The notes under the pieces: generated by a model
What the model saw: the letters and a program-made list of their open reading frames with translations, nothing else
Told to the model about the DNA's origin: nothing
The model's database searches: none
Part shown: positions 42,745-52,074 of the stretch, in pieces
Numbering within the stretch: the stretch's first letter is position 1
Layout: each line of letters starts with the position of its first letter
Translations under genes and position numbers: made by a program
From: Streptomyces sp. TLI_235
GTDB taxonomy: Bacteria; Actinomycetota; Actinomycetes; Streptomycetales; Streptomycetaceae
Reading direction: 5' to 3'
Assembly (NCBI GenBank): GCA_002300355.1
Contig: NSGV01000006.1
Location: 33,096-97,095 of the forward strand
DNA: 64,000 nucleotides

Positions 42745-43000
42745 CGCTGACCTGGCCGAGCAGTGCGATGCCGAATGCGTTGTCGTGGGCGCTGGTGGCC
42801 AGCACGGTCACGGCGATGACCAGGCCGAGGACATCGACCGCCAGCCCGCGCTTACGGCCAGGTACCTTCCCGGTCGTGGCAGCGGGCACGTTCACCGCGG
42901 TGTGAACGCTCTGGGTGTCGATCACGACCAGGCTCGGAGCCTCCGACTGCCCGGTCTTCTCGCGGGCCTGCCAGCGGAGCAGGTCGTTGATCTTCACGTC
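42745..43000 (-). pseudogene. IS5-family transposase fragment
   Basis: The frame contains VKINDLLRWQAREKTGQSEA, PSLVVIDTQSVHTAVNVPAA and KVPGRKRGLAVDVLGLVIAV, the central part of an IS5-type DDE transposase with the first catalytic Asp in VIDTQS. It is truncated at both ends. It belongs to a different IS5 copy than the one at 33770. Confidence 0.75.
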
Positions 43001-43142
43001 GTCCCGCCGTCGGAACCGGTCCCGCCGCCGGCCAGTCACCCGCCGCAACCACCAGGAGCAGACCTCACACGCAGAGCACGAGGTCGTGCCCGCGCCAGTT
43101 CCCAGCCCTTCACCCGGTCGGACCGCCGATAGGCTGACATGC

Positions 43143-43712
43143 ATGGACTACAAGCGGATGCGCGCCATCGCCGACGAGCTGGCCAAGGTCATGCCCAACG
43201 AGGCCAAGAGCCTGGAAATCGGCGCGGATCAGATCGTGATGATGATGTCCCCATCCAGGGCGCACGATCTCCTTGCGTTCAAGATCCGCCACCAGCTCGA
43301 GCAGCAGATCCCCCCAACGCTCGCCGCCCTCACGTCCGGCGACGTCGAGGACCCGGTCCTAGGACGGCTACGCCGCCCCGACGTCCTCGTCGTGGACTTC
43401 GAAGCCTTCGAGGAAGACACCATGGATCCCCTGCACCCCGCCGACGTCCGGCTCGTCGCGGAGATCGTGTCTCCGTCGCACCGGACGAGCGACTACGTCG
43501 ACAAGATGCGCGATTACCCCGCGATGGGAATCCCCGCCTACCTCCTGGTGGACCCGAACGACGGGCGGATCCAGGTCCACACCGAGCCTGGCCCCTCCCC
43601 CGACGGACCGCAGTACCACCGCCGCTACGACCACACCTTCGGCGATCCGGTTCCCGTCCTGGACTGGACCGTCGACACCGCCGACTTCAGACGCTACCCG
43701 AACGCGAAGTGA
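43143..43712 (+). CDS. Uma2-family restriction-endonuclease-fold protein
   Basis: A 189-residue protein from ATG 43143. The PD-(D/E)XK-type core is visible as RRPDVLVVDFEAF, VRLVAEIVSPSHRTSDYVDK and MRDYPAMGIPAYLLVDPNDG. Asp (PDV), Glu (AEIVS) and Lys (DKMRDY) are in Uma2-typical places. Uma2 (DUF820) proteins are widespread in cyanobacteria and actinobacteria and their role is unsettled. A second, diverged copy follows at 43986. Confidence 0.88.
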   Translation: MDYKRMRAIADELAKVMPNEAKSLEIGADQIVMMMSPSRAHDLLAFKIRHQLEQQIPPTLAALTSGDVEDPVLGRLRRPDVLVVDFEAFEEDTMDPLHPADVRLVAEIVSPSHRTSDYVDKMRDYPAMGIPAYLLVDPNDGRIQVHTEPGPSPDGPQYHRRYDHTFGDPVPVLDWTVDTADFRRYPNAK

Positions 43713-43985
43713 CCGCCGGCCCGCAACAGCTACTTGCCAAAGCGTCCACCGGGCACCCCACCTGTGTCGGGATGCCCCCGGCATCGACCGCAGTGCCGGT
43801 GGTCTGCAACGTTCACCGGCCGCAATCATCCAGACGACGGGCCCCTGTCGTAGGCACCGAAACAGCCGATGCCCTAGCGGCCACGGGCTCCGCTGGGCAC
43901 GACAGTCATCCGAACCCCCACCAAGCGCTCCGCCTCTGTCTGCTGTCGGTCTTCTGCACTGTGGGCGCCTACCCTGGAGAGCACC

Positions 43986-44534
43986 ATGGACCCGAACCAC
44001 CTCGCACTGATCGAGGAAGTCCGCCGGATCGCCCCCGAGAACGTCAAGGTCGAGTTCTCCGGCGAAGTCATCATCATGCAGGCTGCCCCGTCCGCCATTC
44101 ACCAACGCAACCTCGACCATGTGGCGCGACAGTTCGTCAATTACATCCCTTCGGGATGCTTCGCAAGCCAGAACAGCGGCCTGGCATCCCCACAGGTCCG
44201 CAAGTCCCGTACCCCTGACCTGGCCGTCCTTCCCGAGGACGTATCAGAGGGCGACAACAACGAGCTCCCGGCTGACTCCGCACTGATCGCAGTGGAGGTC
44301 GTCTCCCGCTCCAGCCCTGAGAACGACTGGGTGGGCAAGCTGCGGGACTACCCTCTGATGGGGATCCCTCTGTACCTGATCGTCGACCCTTCCCAGAAGA
44401 CCGTCACCCTGTTCAGCGAAGCCGAGAACGGCCGCTACCGTGCCAGGGAAGACGCCGACTTCGGCGAGACCATCCACATCCCGCAACCCTTCGGGTTCAC
44501 CCTGGACACCTCCGTCCTCCTTCCCTACAGGTGA
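43986..44534 (+). CDS. Uma2-family protein, second copy
   Basis: A 182-residue protein from ATG 43986 with CTGGAGAG upstream. Core segments are SRTPDLAVLPEDV, LIAVEVVSRSSPENDWVGK and LRDYPLMGIPLYLIVDPSQK, keeping the Asp, Glu and Lys positions. Similarity to the first copy is clear in the core but weak elsewhere, so the duplication is old. The 273-bp gap between the copies contains no supported gene. Confidence 0.88.
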   Translation: MDPNHLALIEEVRRIAPENVKVEFSGEVIIMQAAPSAIHQRNLDHVARQFVNYIPSGCFASQNSGLASPQVRKSRTPDLAVLPEDVSEGDNNELPADSALIAVEVVSRSSPENDWVGKLRDYPLMGIPLYLIVDPSQKTVTLFSEAENGRYRAREDADFGETIHIPQPFGFTLDTSVLLPYR

Positions 44535-44663
44535 TCCCCGGCTCTCATCCGACCAAGTCGGACCAGGGCCCCTCACAGGGGCGGATCACAGTGACCGCAG
44601 GACCTGGGTATCCGACAGGTAGTACACACGACGGGCTGCGGCAGACCCGGCCGGAGGAAACGC

Positions 44664-44695
44664 GGGAGGCGGCCGGTCTCGACCAGCCGCCTCCC
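44664..44695. terminator. bidirectional hairpin between Uma2 and ATPase genes
   Basis: GGGAGGCGGC (44664-44673) pairs perfectly with GCCGCCTCCC (44686-44695). It lies between convergent genes ending at 44534 and 44709 and can serve both. Confidence 0.7.
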
Positions 44696-44708
44696 CACAC
44701 CGAATGAC

Positions 44709-45638
44709 CTACGCACGAAGCATGGCGGTCTCACGGACACCGCCGGGCAGACGTGGCCATATCCGCACTCGGTGCAATCGCCCGTCCATCTTGAGCGAGA
44801 GACTCAGTTCGCCGTCGCGCCGGATGAACTCACTGACACGCTCGACCGCATCGGCACGGGTGAAGAAGTACCTGTACGCCTCGAACTGCGTGCTCCCCAT
44901 CGGCAGTCTGCGCACAGCCTCCCAGAGCGCTGACACGGCGTCGGGCAGCTGGTCGAACATCGCCGGAGAAGTCACGTTCTCGATCTCGGCCGCCACGGGC
45001 CCATCCCAGGCACTCACGCCCATCAGGCCCCCGCCGGTGATCACACCGCTGCCCTCCCCCGTCCGGTCGCTGAGTGCCGCGTCATCGCCCTGGCCAACCG
45101 GCGCCACGAGACACCAGACCGACTTGCCGGCTCCGCCCATACGGGGCTCGCATCCCCATCCGGCCGACAGTTGCTCGACCAGCCACAGCCCGCGACCGCC
45201 CTCGCCCCGACCATCTGCGGCACGCATGGCCGGCAGCCGATCGCAGCCATCGTGCACCTCGATCCGCAGCATTCCCGAGACCAGCGCGAGCCGAATGAGG
45301 ATGTGCGCGTCCGGTGCCATGCCAGCGTGCCGGACAGCGTTGGCGACCAACTCGGACAGCACCAATCCACCATCCTCCAGGTACTGCTCACCGCCCTCGA
45401 CGCCAGCGAGAAAGTGATCAAGCTCCACACGGGCAACGCCCGCTGACCGAGGGTGGCACGGCACCCAAACCTCCCGGTCAACAGCCGTCCCGGCGCACGA
45501 GAGTAGGGCCTCGGTCACCGATCCGAATCCGTTCTGCTCGGCTGCGCCATCGGTGAGAAGCACGTCCAGCCCATCACCACATGCCCAACAACGGCGAATG
45601 GCGGCGGCTCCTCTCGTGGGTGCTTCCGTTCCGTTCAC
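44709..45638 (-). CDS. RsbW-like GHKL ATPase, paralogue of the one at 20196
   Basis: A 309-residue protein from GTG 45638 after GGAAGGGGG. It keeps N-box LVLSELVANAVRHAG, LRIEVHDGCDR and GEGGRGLWLVEQL, then KSVWCLVAPVGQG. The C-terminal domain (IENVTSPAMFDQLPDAVSAL, FEAYRYFFTRADAVERVSEF, FIRRDGELSLSL) matches the first paralogue almost segment by segment. It has an extra N-terminal extension of about 60 residues with Cys. It is divergent from a short GntR gene with the 32-bp palindrome between them. Confidence 0.87.
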   Translation of the reverse strand: MNGTEAPTRGAAAIRRCWACGDGLDVLLTDGAAEQNGFGSVTEALLSCAGTAVDREVWVPCHPRSAGVARVELDHFLAGVEGGEQYLEDGGLVLSELVANAVRHAGMAPDAHILIRLALVSGMLRIEVHDGCDRLPAMRAADGRGEGGRGLWLVEQLSAGWGCEPRMGGAGKSVWCLVAPVGQGDDAALSDRTGEGSGVITGGGLMGVSAWDGPVAAEIENVTSPAMFDQLPDAVSALWEAVRRLPMGSTQFEAYRYFFTRADAVERVSEFIRRDGELSLSLKMDGRLHRVRIWPRLPGGVRETAMLRA

Positions 45639-45704
45639 GTCGCCCCCTTCCCAGTCATCTACGCCCTGCGCCCCTCGGCCGCGCGGCGGCCGCCGAAACC
45701 ATAC

Positions 45705-45736
45705 GCCATACACTGCTATATATAGCAGTGTATGGC
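45705..45736. promoter_or_regulatory. perfect 32-bp palindrome, probable GntR operator
   Basis: GCCATACACTGCTATA and its exact reverse complement meet at 45720/45721, with a TATATA centre. It lies in the intergenic region between the divergent ATPase and GntR genes. It is AT-rich in a GC-rich background, so it is probably the operator and may overlap both promoters. Confidence 0.8.
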
Positions 45737-45755
45737 AATGCACAGCTCTCCAGTG

Positions 45756-45785
45756 GAGCGTGATGCAGCACACCGCATCACGCTC
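45756..45785. promoter_or_regulatory. second inverted repeat in the GntR leader
   Basis: GAGCGTGATGC (45756-45766) pairs with GCATCACGCTC (45775-45785) just before the AAAGG ribosome-binding site of the GntR ATG at 45791. It is either a second operator or an RNA hairpin that limits translation. Confidence 0.6.
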
Positions 45786-45790
45786 AAAGG

Positions 45791-46051
45791 ATGGACGAAG
45801 ACCGCAGCCACGTCGTCGACCCGACACGCCCCGCTTACGTGTACGCGCAGGTGGCCGACGACATCGCGCAGCAGATCGTGTCAGGTCGGCTGGCGCCGGG
45901 GGCGATGCTCCCCGCGGAACGGGATCTCGCGGCTCAATACGGGGTGGCCTACCTGACGGCGCGACGAGCGGTGCGAGAGCTACGCGAGCGAGGCCTCGTC
46001 GTCACCCTACCGGCGAAGGGAACTTACGTCGTGGAGCGAACCACGGAGTAG
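45791..46051 (+). CDS. short GntR-type winged-helix regulator
   Basis: Only 86 residues: YVYAQVADDIAQQIVSGRLA, LPAERDLAAQYGVAYLTARR and LPAKGTYVVERT form the GntR winged helix, and no ligand domain follows. The frame stays open after the TAG stop at 46051 with natural-looking sequence (FELDDTKRWRISMASLVHRL), so a longer ancestor or a read-through form is possible. It probably represses itself and the divergent ATPase gene. Confidence 0.85.
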   Translation: MDEDRSHVVDPTRPAYVYAQVADDIAQQIVSGRLAPGAMLPAERDLAAQYGVAYLTARRAVRELRERGLVVTLPAKGTYVVERTTE

Positions 46052-46265
46052 GGCGCGGCTTCGAAACTCCAGCTCACGGCATCGCAGCAGACCGAGCGTC
46101 AGAACCGGGCGGACGCCCCGTTCGAGCTCGACGACACAAAGCGGTGGAGGATCTCCATGGCCAGCCTCGTCCACCGCCTGCCGGTGGACGACCTCCTCAC
46201 ACAGGACTGGGAGCACCGCCTCGGGCGGCCGCTGGGCCTGGAGCCCGCAGGCCTGCTGAGCCGAA

Positions 46266-46294
46266 GATCCCCGCACGCCACCGCGTGCGGGATC
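46266..46294. terminator. hairpin terminator
   Basis: GATCCCCGCACGC and GCGTGCGGGATC pair with one bulged C, followed on the plus strand by TTCCTACTT. It lies between the GntR gene and the convergent cupin-side genes. Confidence 0.65.
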
Positions 46295-46297
46295 TTC

Positions 46298-46602
46298 CTA
46301 CTTCCTGCGGTGTCGGCCGGTGCCGGCCCGGAGCAGCGGCACCGGGGTGTGGGGCTGTGGGAAGAGTGGGGGGCGGCCGGGCTGCGTGATCATCTCGTAG
46401 GCGGCGGCGTAGTTGTCGGCGACTGCCACCGGCTGCCAGGTCCGAACAGCGGGTGTCCCCTGACACTGTCCTCGTCGCCGATCACGAGTGCGTCCCGGGT
46501 GCCTACTGGCGGCCTCAGGCCGACGCGGCTGGTATACCAGTCCAGCCGTTCCTCGTCGGGGAAGAGCACGTGCAGGCATCCTCTCGCAGGCGAGACCTCC
46601 AC
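46298..46602 (-). pseudogene. small hypothetical gene with one frameshift
   Basis: ATG 46602 starts MEVSPARGCLHVLFPDEERL and VGTRDALVIGDEDSVRGHPL. Near 46440 the sense moves to the next frame (RTWQPVAVADNYAAAYEMIT, QPGRPPLFPQPHTP) and stops at 46298. The reconstructed product is about 100 residues. It starts 8 bp after the cupin gene, so they likely form one operon. Family unknown. Confidence 0.5.
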
Positions 46603-46610
46603 ACGTGAGG

Positions 46611-47144
46611 TTAGCGGCCGACGCCCACCACGGCGCGCTGTTGCGCCATGTATACCGGCCGACCGGCCTCAGACAGGTCGAGGCCGCCGAGGTACCGCAG
46701 CAGCGCCGACCGGCCGCGGGCCACGAGGTCCTCCACGGCGTACGAGCTGAGCTCGGGTGGCAGTGCGGCGCGCAGCTCCGGGTCCTCGGCGGCCTGGTCG
46801 ATGAGCTGCCGGAGCAGCCAGTGCTGGGTGAAGAGTTGCACGCCGAGGGTGATGTGCAGGGAGTGTCCGGCGGTGGTGTGGCCGAAGTGGACCCAGCCGC
46901 GGGGGATGAACAGCACCTGGCCGGCGCGCAGGACCACGGTGCGGACCTGGTCGTGGACCTGGTCCAGCTGCTCCGGGGTGAAACCGACGGCGGTCCAGCG
47001 GGTCGATGACGAGCGGCGGGTGGAGGCGCCAGATCTTGGCTCCCTCGCCCTGAAGACGCTGAAGGCTACGCCGAGGAACGCAGCTGGCTGGCGGCCAGCC
47101 CGCCGGGTGACCACCGCACCGGTCGGTGACCGCGGGCAACTCAT
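46611..47144 (-). pseudogene. cupin/JmjC-like hydroxylase remnant
   Basis: The frame holds QVRTVVLRAGQVLFIPRGWV with HFGHTTAGHSLHITLGVQLF, a typical cupin/JmjC C-terminal strand set with an iron-binding His. Upstream, the neighbouring frame holds AKIWRLHPPLVIDPLDR, the expected preceding strand, so a frameshift lies near 46995. The N-terminal half with the HxD motif is missing; the sequence runs into the tyrosine-recombinase gene. I read it as a truncated gene. Confidence 0.65.
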
Positions 47145-48085
47145 CAGTGGCCGTCACCAGACGCGAGCGGGCCGGCAGCCCCGCTGATCGCCTCGGGGGC
47201 GGATTTGAAATAGCGGCGGACGTTCTGGATGCTCCTGTGCCGGGACTTCGCCTTCAGCGCCGACAGGCTCGCCCCTGCCTCGCCAAGGTGACTCAGGGAG
47301 GAGTGCCGCCACTCGTGCAGGTCCCAGCCGGTTCCCGGCCCGCTCACCGACGTATGCTCGTCCAGCAAGGCCCGGGCCCTGCCGTATGAGAGCCGGGTGA
47401 GTTCGGTGTCCGGACAGATGTCTCGGGGGTTCACTAGTTTGCCCGGGCCGGCTCGCCGGTGGGTGACGAACACCGGCCCGCGCGTGCGTCCCATCAGCAG
47501 CCGGGACAGCAGGCTCGCCGTGCCAGCGCCCCAGTGCACGGTCTCCAGCACGAAGTCCTGGCGGGCGCTGTTCACCCTCACCGAGCCGCAACGACCGGGC
47601 AGGTCCAGGTCCTCGATGTTCACGGACAAAATCTCCTCGGCCCGGGCGGCGGTCTCGTAGAGCATCCACCACAGGGTCCTCTCCCGCAGATGGATCTCCC
47701 GTCTGCCGATGAGACGGTCGATCGCGATCCGCGAGCGGGCAGGGGTGTTGGAGTCCGGAACGGTGCGCCGCTTCGCCCAGGCCGGCACCGCAGGTCCATC
47801 GAAGCCGCGATCTCCGCACCAGGAAAGCCAGGAAAGCACCGCTGCCCGCCGCGCGTTCCAGGTGTTCACCGCCGCTGCGCCCCAGAGCAGCTCCAGAGCC
47901 TCGCCGATCTCGTCGTCCAGAACCGATGCCAATGGCCGGGCCTCGCCGAGCCTCTCAGCAACCCTGCCCACAGCGATGCCGTAGCTCCGCGCGGTGCTCG
48001 GGCTGGCAAACGAGTCCAGGAAGACGTCGGCCGCCGACCGAACGGTCAGCAGTTTCCCGGTTGGCACCGCACACCCTCCCCGCAA
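47144..48085 (-). CDS. tyrosine recombinase/integrase
   Basis: A 313-residue protein. The N-terminal SAM-like DNA-binding part (SFASPSTARSYGIAVGRVAE, NTWNARRAAVLSWLSWC) is followed by the catalytic domain. This has YETAARAEEILSVNIEDLDL (Arg I), DLHEWRHSSLSHLGE (HxxR) and KSRHRSIQNVRRYF (His and nucleophile Tyr). It could integrate or resolve a mobile element, but no attachment repeats or tRNA gene are visible nearby. It abuts the truncated cupin gene and may mark an old insertion junction. Confidence 0.85.
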   Translation of the reverse strand: MRGGCAVPTGKLLTVRSAADVFLDSFASPSTARSYGIAVGRVAERLGEARPLASVLDDEIGEALELLWGAAAVNTWNARRAAVLSWLSWCGDRGFDGPAVPAWAKRRTVPDSNTPARSRIAIDRLIGRREIHLRERTLWWMLYETAARAEEILSVNIEDLDLPGRCGSVRVNSARQDFVLETVHWGAGTASLLSRLLMGRTRGPVFVTHRRAGPGKLVNPRDICPDTELTRLSYGRARALLDEHTSVSGPGTGWDLHEWRHSSLSHLGEAGASLSALKAKSRHRSIQNVRRYFKSAPEAISGAAGPLASGDGH

Positions 48086-48151
48086 TGCCGAAAGTACTGG
48101 GATGCCAGCACAGCAGTCCTCCCCCTCAGAGGACCGAACCGGCGCGGCCCT

Positions 48152-49021
48152 TCAGCCCTCCGCACACTCCGATTCGCCCCCGCAAGGTGACTTCGCCGTC
48201 AGGACGGTCGCAGAACTTCGCAGCTCGAATGCATCCCGGAAGAAAGCGCGGTCGCGCCGGGCATAGTGCTCGCAGGCGCGCCACAGGTCGCGGCGGTCGA
48301 AGTCCGGCCAGAGCACGTCCTGGAACACGAACTCGGCGCAGGCGGACTGCCAAGGCAGGAAGTTGGAGGTGCGCTGCTCGCCGCTGGGACGCAGGAACAG
48401 GTCGACGTCCGGCATGTCGGGGTAGTACAGGTACTTGGCGAAGGTCTTCTCGGTGACATTCTTGGGGTCGAGGTTCCCGGCGGCGACGTCGCGGGCGATG
48501 GCCTTGGCGGCGTCGGCGATCTCGGCGCGGCCGCCGTAGTTGACGCAGATGTACAGCGTCATGGCGGTGTTGTCCTTGGTCTGCTCCTCGGCGACCTGGA
48601 GTTCCCGGACGACGCTCTTCGACATCTTGGGCGTGCGGCCGGCCCAGCGGATGCGGATGCCCATGGCGTCCATGTCGTCGCGGCGGCGGCGGATCACGTC
48701 GCGGTTGAAGTTCATCAGGAACTTCACCTCGTCCGGGGAGCGCTTCCAGTTCTCGGTGGAGAAGGCGTACAGCGAGAGGTTCTTGACGCCGATCTCCAGG
48801 CAGCCGCGGGCCACGTCGAGGACGACGGCCTCGCCGACCTTGTGGCCCTCGGTGCGGGGCAGGCCGCGCTCCTTGGCCCAGCGGCCGTTGCCGTCCATCA
48901 CGCAGGCCACGTGGTTCGGCACCAGCTCGCCCGGGATCTTCGGCGGCCGGGCACCGCTCGGGTGCGGCGCCGGGGTCTCGTACACCCGCTGCTTGCTGCC
49001 GAAGAGCCGTCGTGCTGCCAT
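48152..49021 (-). CDS. uppS: cis-prenyltransferase (undecaprenyl/isoprenyl diphosphate synthase)
   Basis: About 289 residues; ATG 49021 is chosen because GGAG lies 9 nt upstream. The substrate-binding Asp is in HVACVMDGNGRWAKERGLPR, followed by NLSLYAFSTENWKRSPDEV and LRPSGEQRTSNFLPWQSACA, all hallmarks of UppS enzymes. These make the C50/C55 carrier lipid for peptidoglycan at the membrane. Streptomycetes often carry an extra copy. The C-terminal tail of about 20 residues (AKSPCGGESECAEG) is longer than usual. Confidence 0.93.
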   Translation of the reverse strand: MAARRLFGSKQRVYETPAPHPSGARPPKIPGELVPNHVACVMDGNGRWAKERGLPRTEGHKVGEAVVLDVARGCLEIGVKNLSLYAFSTENWKRSPDEVKFLMNFNRDVIRRRRDDMDAMGIRIRWAGRTPKMSKSVVRELQVAEEQTKDNTAMTLYICVNYGGRAEIADAAKAIARDVAAGNLDPKNVTEKTFAKYLYYPDMPDVDLFLRPSGEQRTSNFLPWQSACAEFVFQDVLWPDFDRRDLWRACEHYARRDRAFFRDAFELRSSATVLTAKSPCGGESECAEG

Positions 49022-49421
49022 GCTCATTTCTCCACGTATCTCATCGAGCGGATGCCCCGCTCCAGGTGCCACTGCAGATAGGCGGCCACCAGCCCAGCGC
49101 TCGCTCACATCGCTGACGCGTCACGTTCGATCTGCGCAACTGCGGCCACCACCAAGCCCACATGACCAGTGGAAGATAGTTGCCTTGAAGATCAAAGGCA
49201 CAGGGCCCAGGGGCTCAAGTGCTGTGGTTTCCAGCGCGGGTTTGGTCAGGCCCGCGTACCGCATACCACCGGGCTGTAGCGGGGGATCACTGCCTGTCAC
49301 GCCGACAACAGAGCGAATGCTCGTGCCCGACACCCCGTGCTGCTGTCAAAACTGAGAAGTGAACGAAGCCACCCGGGCGAGCCGCTGCCACGGCCCATCT
49401 CTCCCAGCGACGTCCCACGCC

Positions 49422-50196
49422 TCAAACACCTGCGCACCGTGATGCGCAGCCAGGCCCCATGGCGGAACGTCGGGCGTCGCCGAGGCCTTTGCGGTTCGCC
49501 GCGCCGTCCAGAGTGCCGCCGACGGCGAGGTAGTCGAGCAGGCGGTGGTAGGAGCGGTTCCAGGGGCCACAGCTCGTCCAAGGCGTCGAGCTCCGCCGTC
49601 TGGCCCTTGGTCAGGCTGCCGGCCTTGCGCTGGCGGCGCATCCACGCACCCACCGCGTAGTCGTCCAGCTTCGCCGTCGCCGGGATCGCCAGGTGGCCGT
49701 GCCGCTGGTGGAACGCCCGCGCGTAGGCGTAGCCGCGTTCCCAGGCGTTGGCGTTCTTCGACCAGATTATGCCGAGCGCGCCCAGCTCGCTGACCCGGGC
49801 CGCATCCAGCAGGCCCTGGCCGCTCAGGTGACGCTGCCGGGCGAGCCAGGAGAGCAGCTCCGCGTGCTTCGCCTTGTCGGTCGGGTCGAGGTGACCGTGC
49901 TCGATGTGGCATCTGGTCGCCAGACCGTGCATCCGCTGCCACTCGACCGCCCGCGGGTTGAACGCCCTCAGTTTCACCGCCTGGAGAATCGCGCTCGCGT
50001 GGTGCCGGGCGTTGGGGGCAAGCGCGCGCTGCTGGTCTTCCACTGCTGTGGTCGGGGGCGCCGGCCGCGGCGCCCCTGGAGCCTCCCGTGGACAGCCTGG
50101 CACCAGTGGGACCTGGCCGGGCGCGGGTTGGCGGCGCGGCACAGTGCCGGGCATTGACGGTGGGCGCGTCTCGTCTTCGACATACGTAGCCGTCAA
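49422..50196 (-). pseudogene. helicase-associated (HA) repeat protein with frameshift
   Basis: At least three repeats with W, HGHL and a late W are visible: IEHGHLDPTDKAKHAELLSW, RAFHQRHGHLAIPATAKLDD and, after a frame change, WNRSYHRLLDYLAVGGTLDG. Such HA domains occur in C-termini of streptomycete helicases; here no helicase domain precedes. One fewer G in the GGGG run at 49563-49566 puts all repeats in one frame, ending at TGA 49424-49422. The start (TTG 50196) is uncertain. About 257 residues if repaired. Confidence 0.65.
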
Positions 50197-50242
50197 GCTG
50201 TCGGTCTGGCAAGCAGATCAAACTACGACCCGGCTCTGTGCT

Positions 50243-51570
50243 CTACCACGGCGCTTGCTGGCCCGTGTAGGGCGTGCCGGGCAGCGGCTCGTCGAGCAGG
50301 AAGGCTCGGACTGCCTGCTGGTACTCCTGCGGCTGGTTGATGTGGATCCGATGGCCGGCGTCCGGGATCGGGAGCAGAACCGCGTTGGGTAGCAGGTCCC
50401 GGTACTCGCGGGTGACGTTCCAGCTGACGTAGTCGCACTGGGCGCGTAGGACCAGCACGGGGCGGTGACTTTCCGCAGCGCGGGACGGGGATCGGAGACG
50501 CGCTGACTGTCTACAGTCGTGGCGATATTGGCCCAGAAGCCGACACCTCCCGAGTTCTTCTCATACTCGGGGGCGTGTCCGTTCTGGCAGCCTGCCCGCA
50601 TGTCGAGGTCGCCGACGAATTCCTGGGCTATCCTGTCCAGCGTCCGTTCGGGTACCAGGGCACTCACGGCCTGCGGGCCGGCATATTTCAGCAGATCCAG
50701 TACTAGCCTGAGTTGAGGTGAGTCTTTCACGGCTTTCTTCGCGTCAGTCTCCCCGCCGGTGGTCAAATTTGCCGGGCCTTTGAAGGCAGGCGACCAGATC
50801 GCGATCGGGGAGGATATGACGGCCTTGGCCACTCGGTCCGGGTGTGCGGCCATGTAGTTGGCGGTCAGCTTTCCGCCGAACGAGTTGCCGACGAGAATGA
50901 CCTTGCCCGCTCCGAGTTCGGCGCGGATGGCGTCCAGGTCGGCGACGTCTCGTGCAATGGTGTACGCACGCACGTCCGCGAGTCGACTGGATAGTCCTGA
51001 GCCGACCTGCTGGTAGATGTAGACATCGAACCCCGCGTCCGCCAAGGCGTGCGCCAGGGGTTCCTGTCGCACGTCCGGAGCGGCTGGCCCCCGTGCACGA
51101 TGATGACCGGGGGCTGCGAAGAGGCGGCTTGAGGGGCGGTGTGCATGTAGGCGATGCGAGAGCCGGTGGAAGGTCCCAGAACTCCGTGGCGGCTGTGTGA
51201 GGCAACTGACGGTAGGAGTAGCCCGGCGCGAACAGGAGCGCGCCGACGACCACGCCTGTCGCGCCAGCGTCAAACTGGTGGTGACCACCGCGACGCGACC
51301 AGAAGGCCGGCGGTCGCGGACGAGCAGCCGCGCCGCCAGCCGCGACAACGCGCCTGCCCAGCCCACCAACGCCAGGGTCCCGGCAACGAGTGGCAAGAAT
51401 CGGGTGTGCGTAAGACCGAGGACGAGAATCAGCACCGCAGGACCGATAACCGCACCGAGAACAGCAGCAACCAGAACAATCAACCAGCCGACGGTTCGTC
51501 GCCGCACCGAACACATAAAGCCCCGCCCGCTACTCCCGGAAGGCACTTCACGCGTTCGCGCGACCGTCAT
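50243..51570 (-). pseudogene. membrane-anchored alpha/beta hydrolase, four frameshifts
   Basis: Reconstructed across frames: ATG 51570, two or three membrane helices (GWLIVLVAAVLGAVIGPAVL, LVAGTLALVGWAG), VVVGALLFAPGYSYRQ and SSQPPVIIVHGG. Then come EPLAHALADAGFDVYIYQQV, ILVGNSFGGKLTANYMAAHP (nucleophile Ser), VLVLRAQCDYVSW and PDAGHRIHINQPQEYQQAVR (catalytic His). Breaks lie near 51265, 51168, 51090 and 50460. The last two are cured by adding one G or C to a G/C run. As read it cannot make an enzyme. Confidence 0.75.
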
Positions 51571-51776
51571 GCTCGCCGCCACTCCCTGACTCTCGTCATC
51601 GATCAATCGGGCCACCCCACGCTCTGCCAGGCCTCCCAACCACTGGGTCAGCAGCACAGCAACGACCCGCCAGGAGCCGACCGACACCCGGCGCGGGCGT
51701 GCAATACCCCCGCGCCGGGTGTCGCCGCACAGACAACCGCGCACTGCACGGACCCTCAGGAGTGTCCGTGATGCAT

Positions 51777-52019
51777 CTACTTGCCGTAGTCGTACGCGGG
51801 GTCGTAGCACCCAGACGAGTAGCAGACCCAGTTACCGGGAACCGTCTGCACGGTCTGGATCTGCTGAACCGGCGGCTGCCAGGCGGGCGCCGGGCCGGTC
51901 CAGCCCCAGTCGGCAGCCCCCGCGCCGACCACGGTGGCGAGTCCGGCGACGATGAGAGCGGCGCGAAGCCGCCGCGGCTTCTTACGTTCCCGCACACTGG
52001 TGACAGTGGTGTCGGTCAT
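51777..52019 (-). CDS. 80-residue secreted or membrane-anchored small protein
   Basis: ATG 52019 follows GAGGAAA. A basic N-terminus (RERKKPRRLR) and hydrophobic segment AALIVAGLATVVGAGAADWG form a signal or anchor. The exported part is Gln/Pro/Trp-rich with WVCYSSGCYDPAYDYGK, two Cys that could form a disulfide. No family recognised. The leader contains a hairpin at 52075-52094. Confidence 0.6.
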   Translation of the reverse strand: MTDTTVTSVRERKKPRRLRAALIVAGLATVVGAGAADWGWTGPAPAWQPPVQQIQTVQTVPGNWVCYSSGCYDPAYDYGK

Positions 52020-52074
52020 GTTTTCCTCGCTTTCTTTATTTGTGCTTCGGAGCGCGCGTAGAGCACGCCAGGAA

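Noticed and set aside
47144..48085. Search for a tRNA-type attachment site next to the tyrosine recombinase
   Set aside because: No cloverleaf or direct repeat was recognisable in the flanks, so no att site is claimed.
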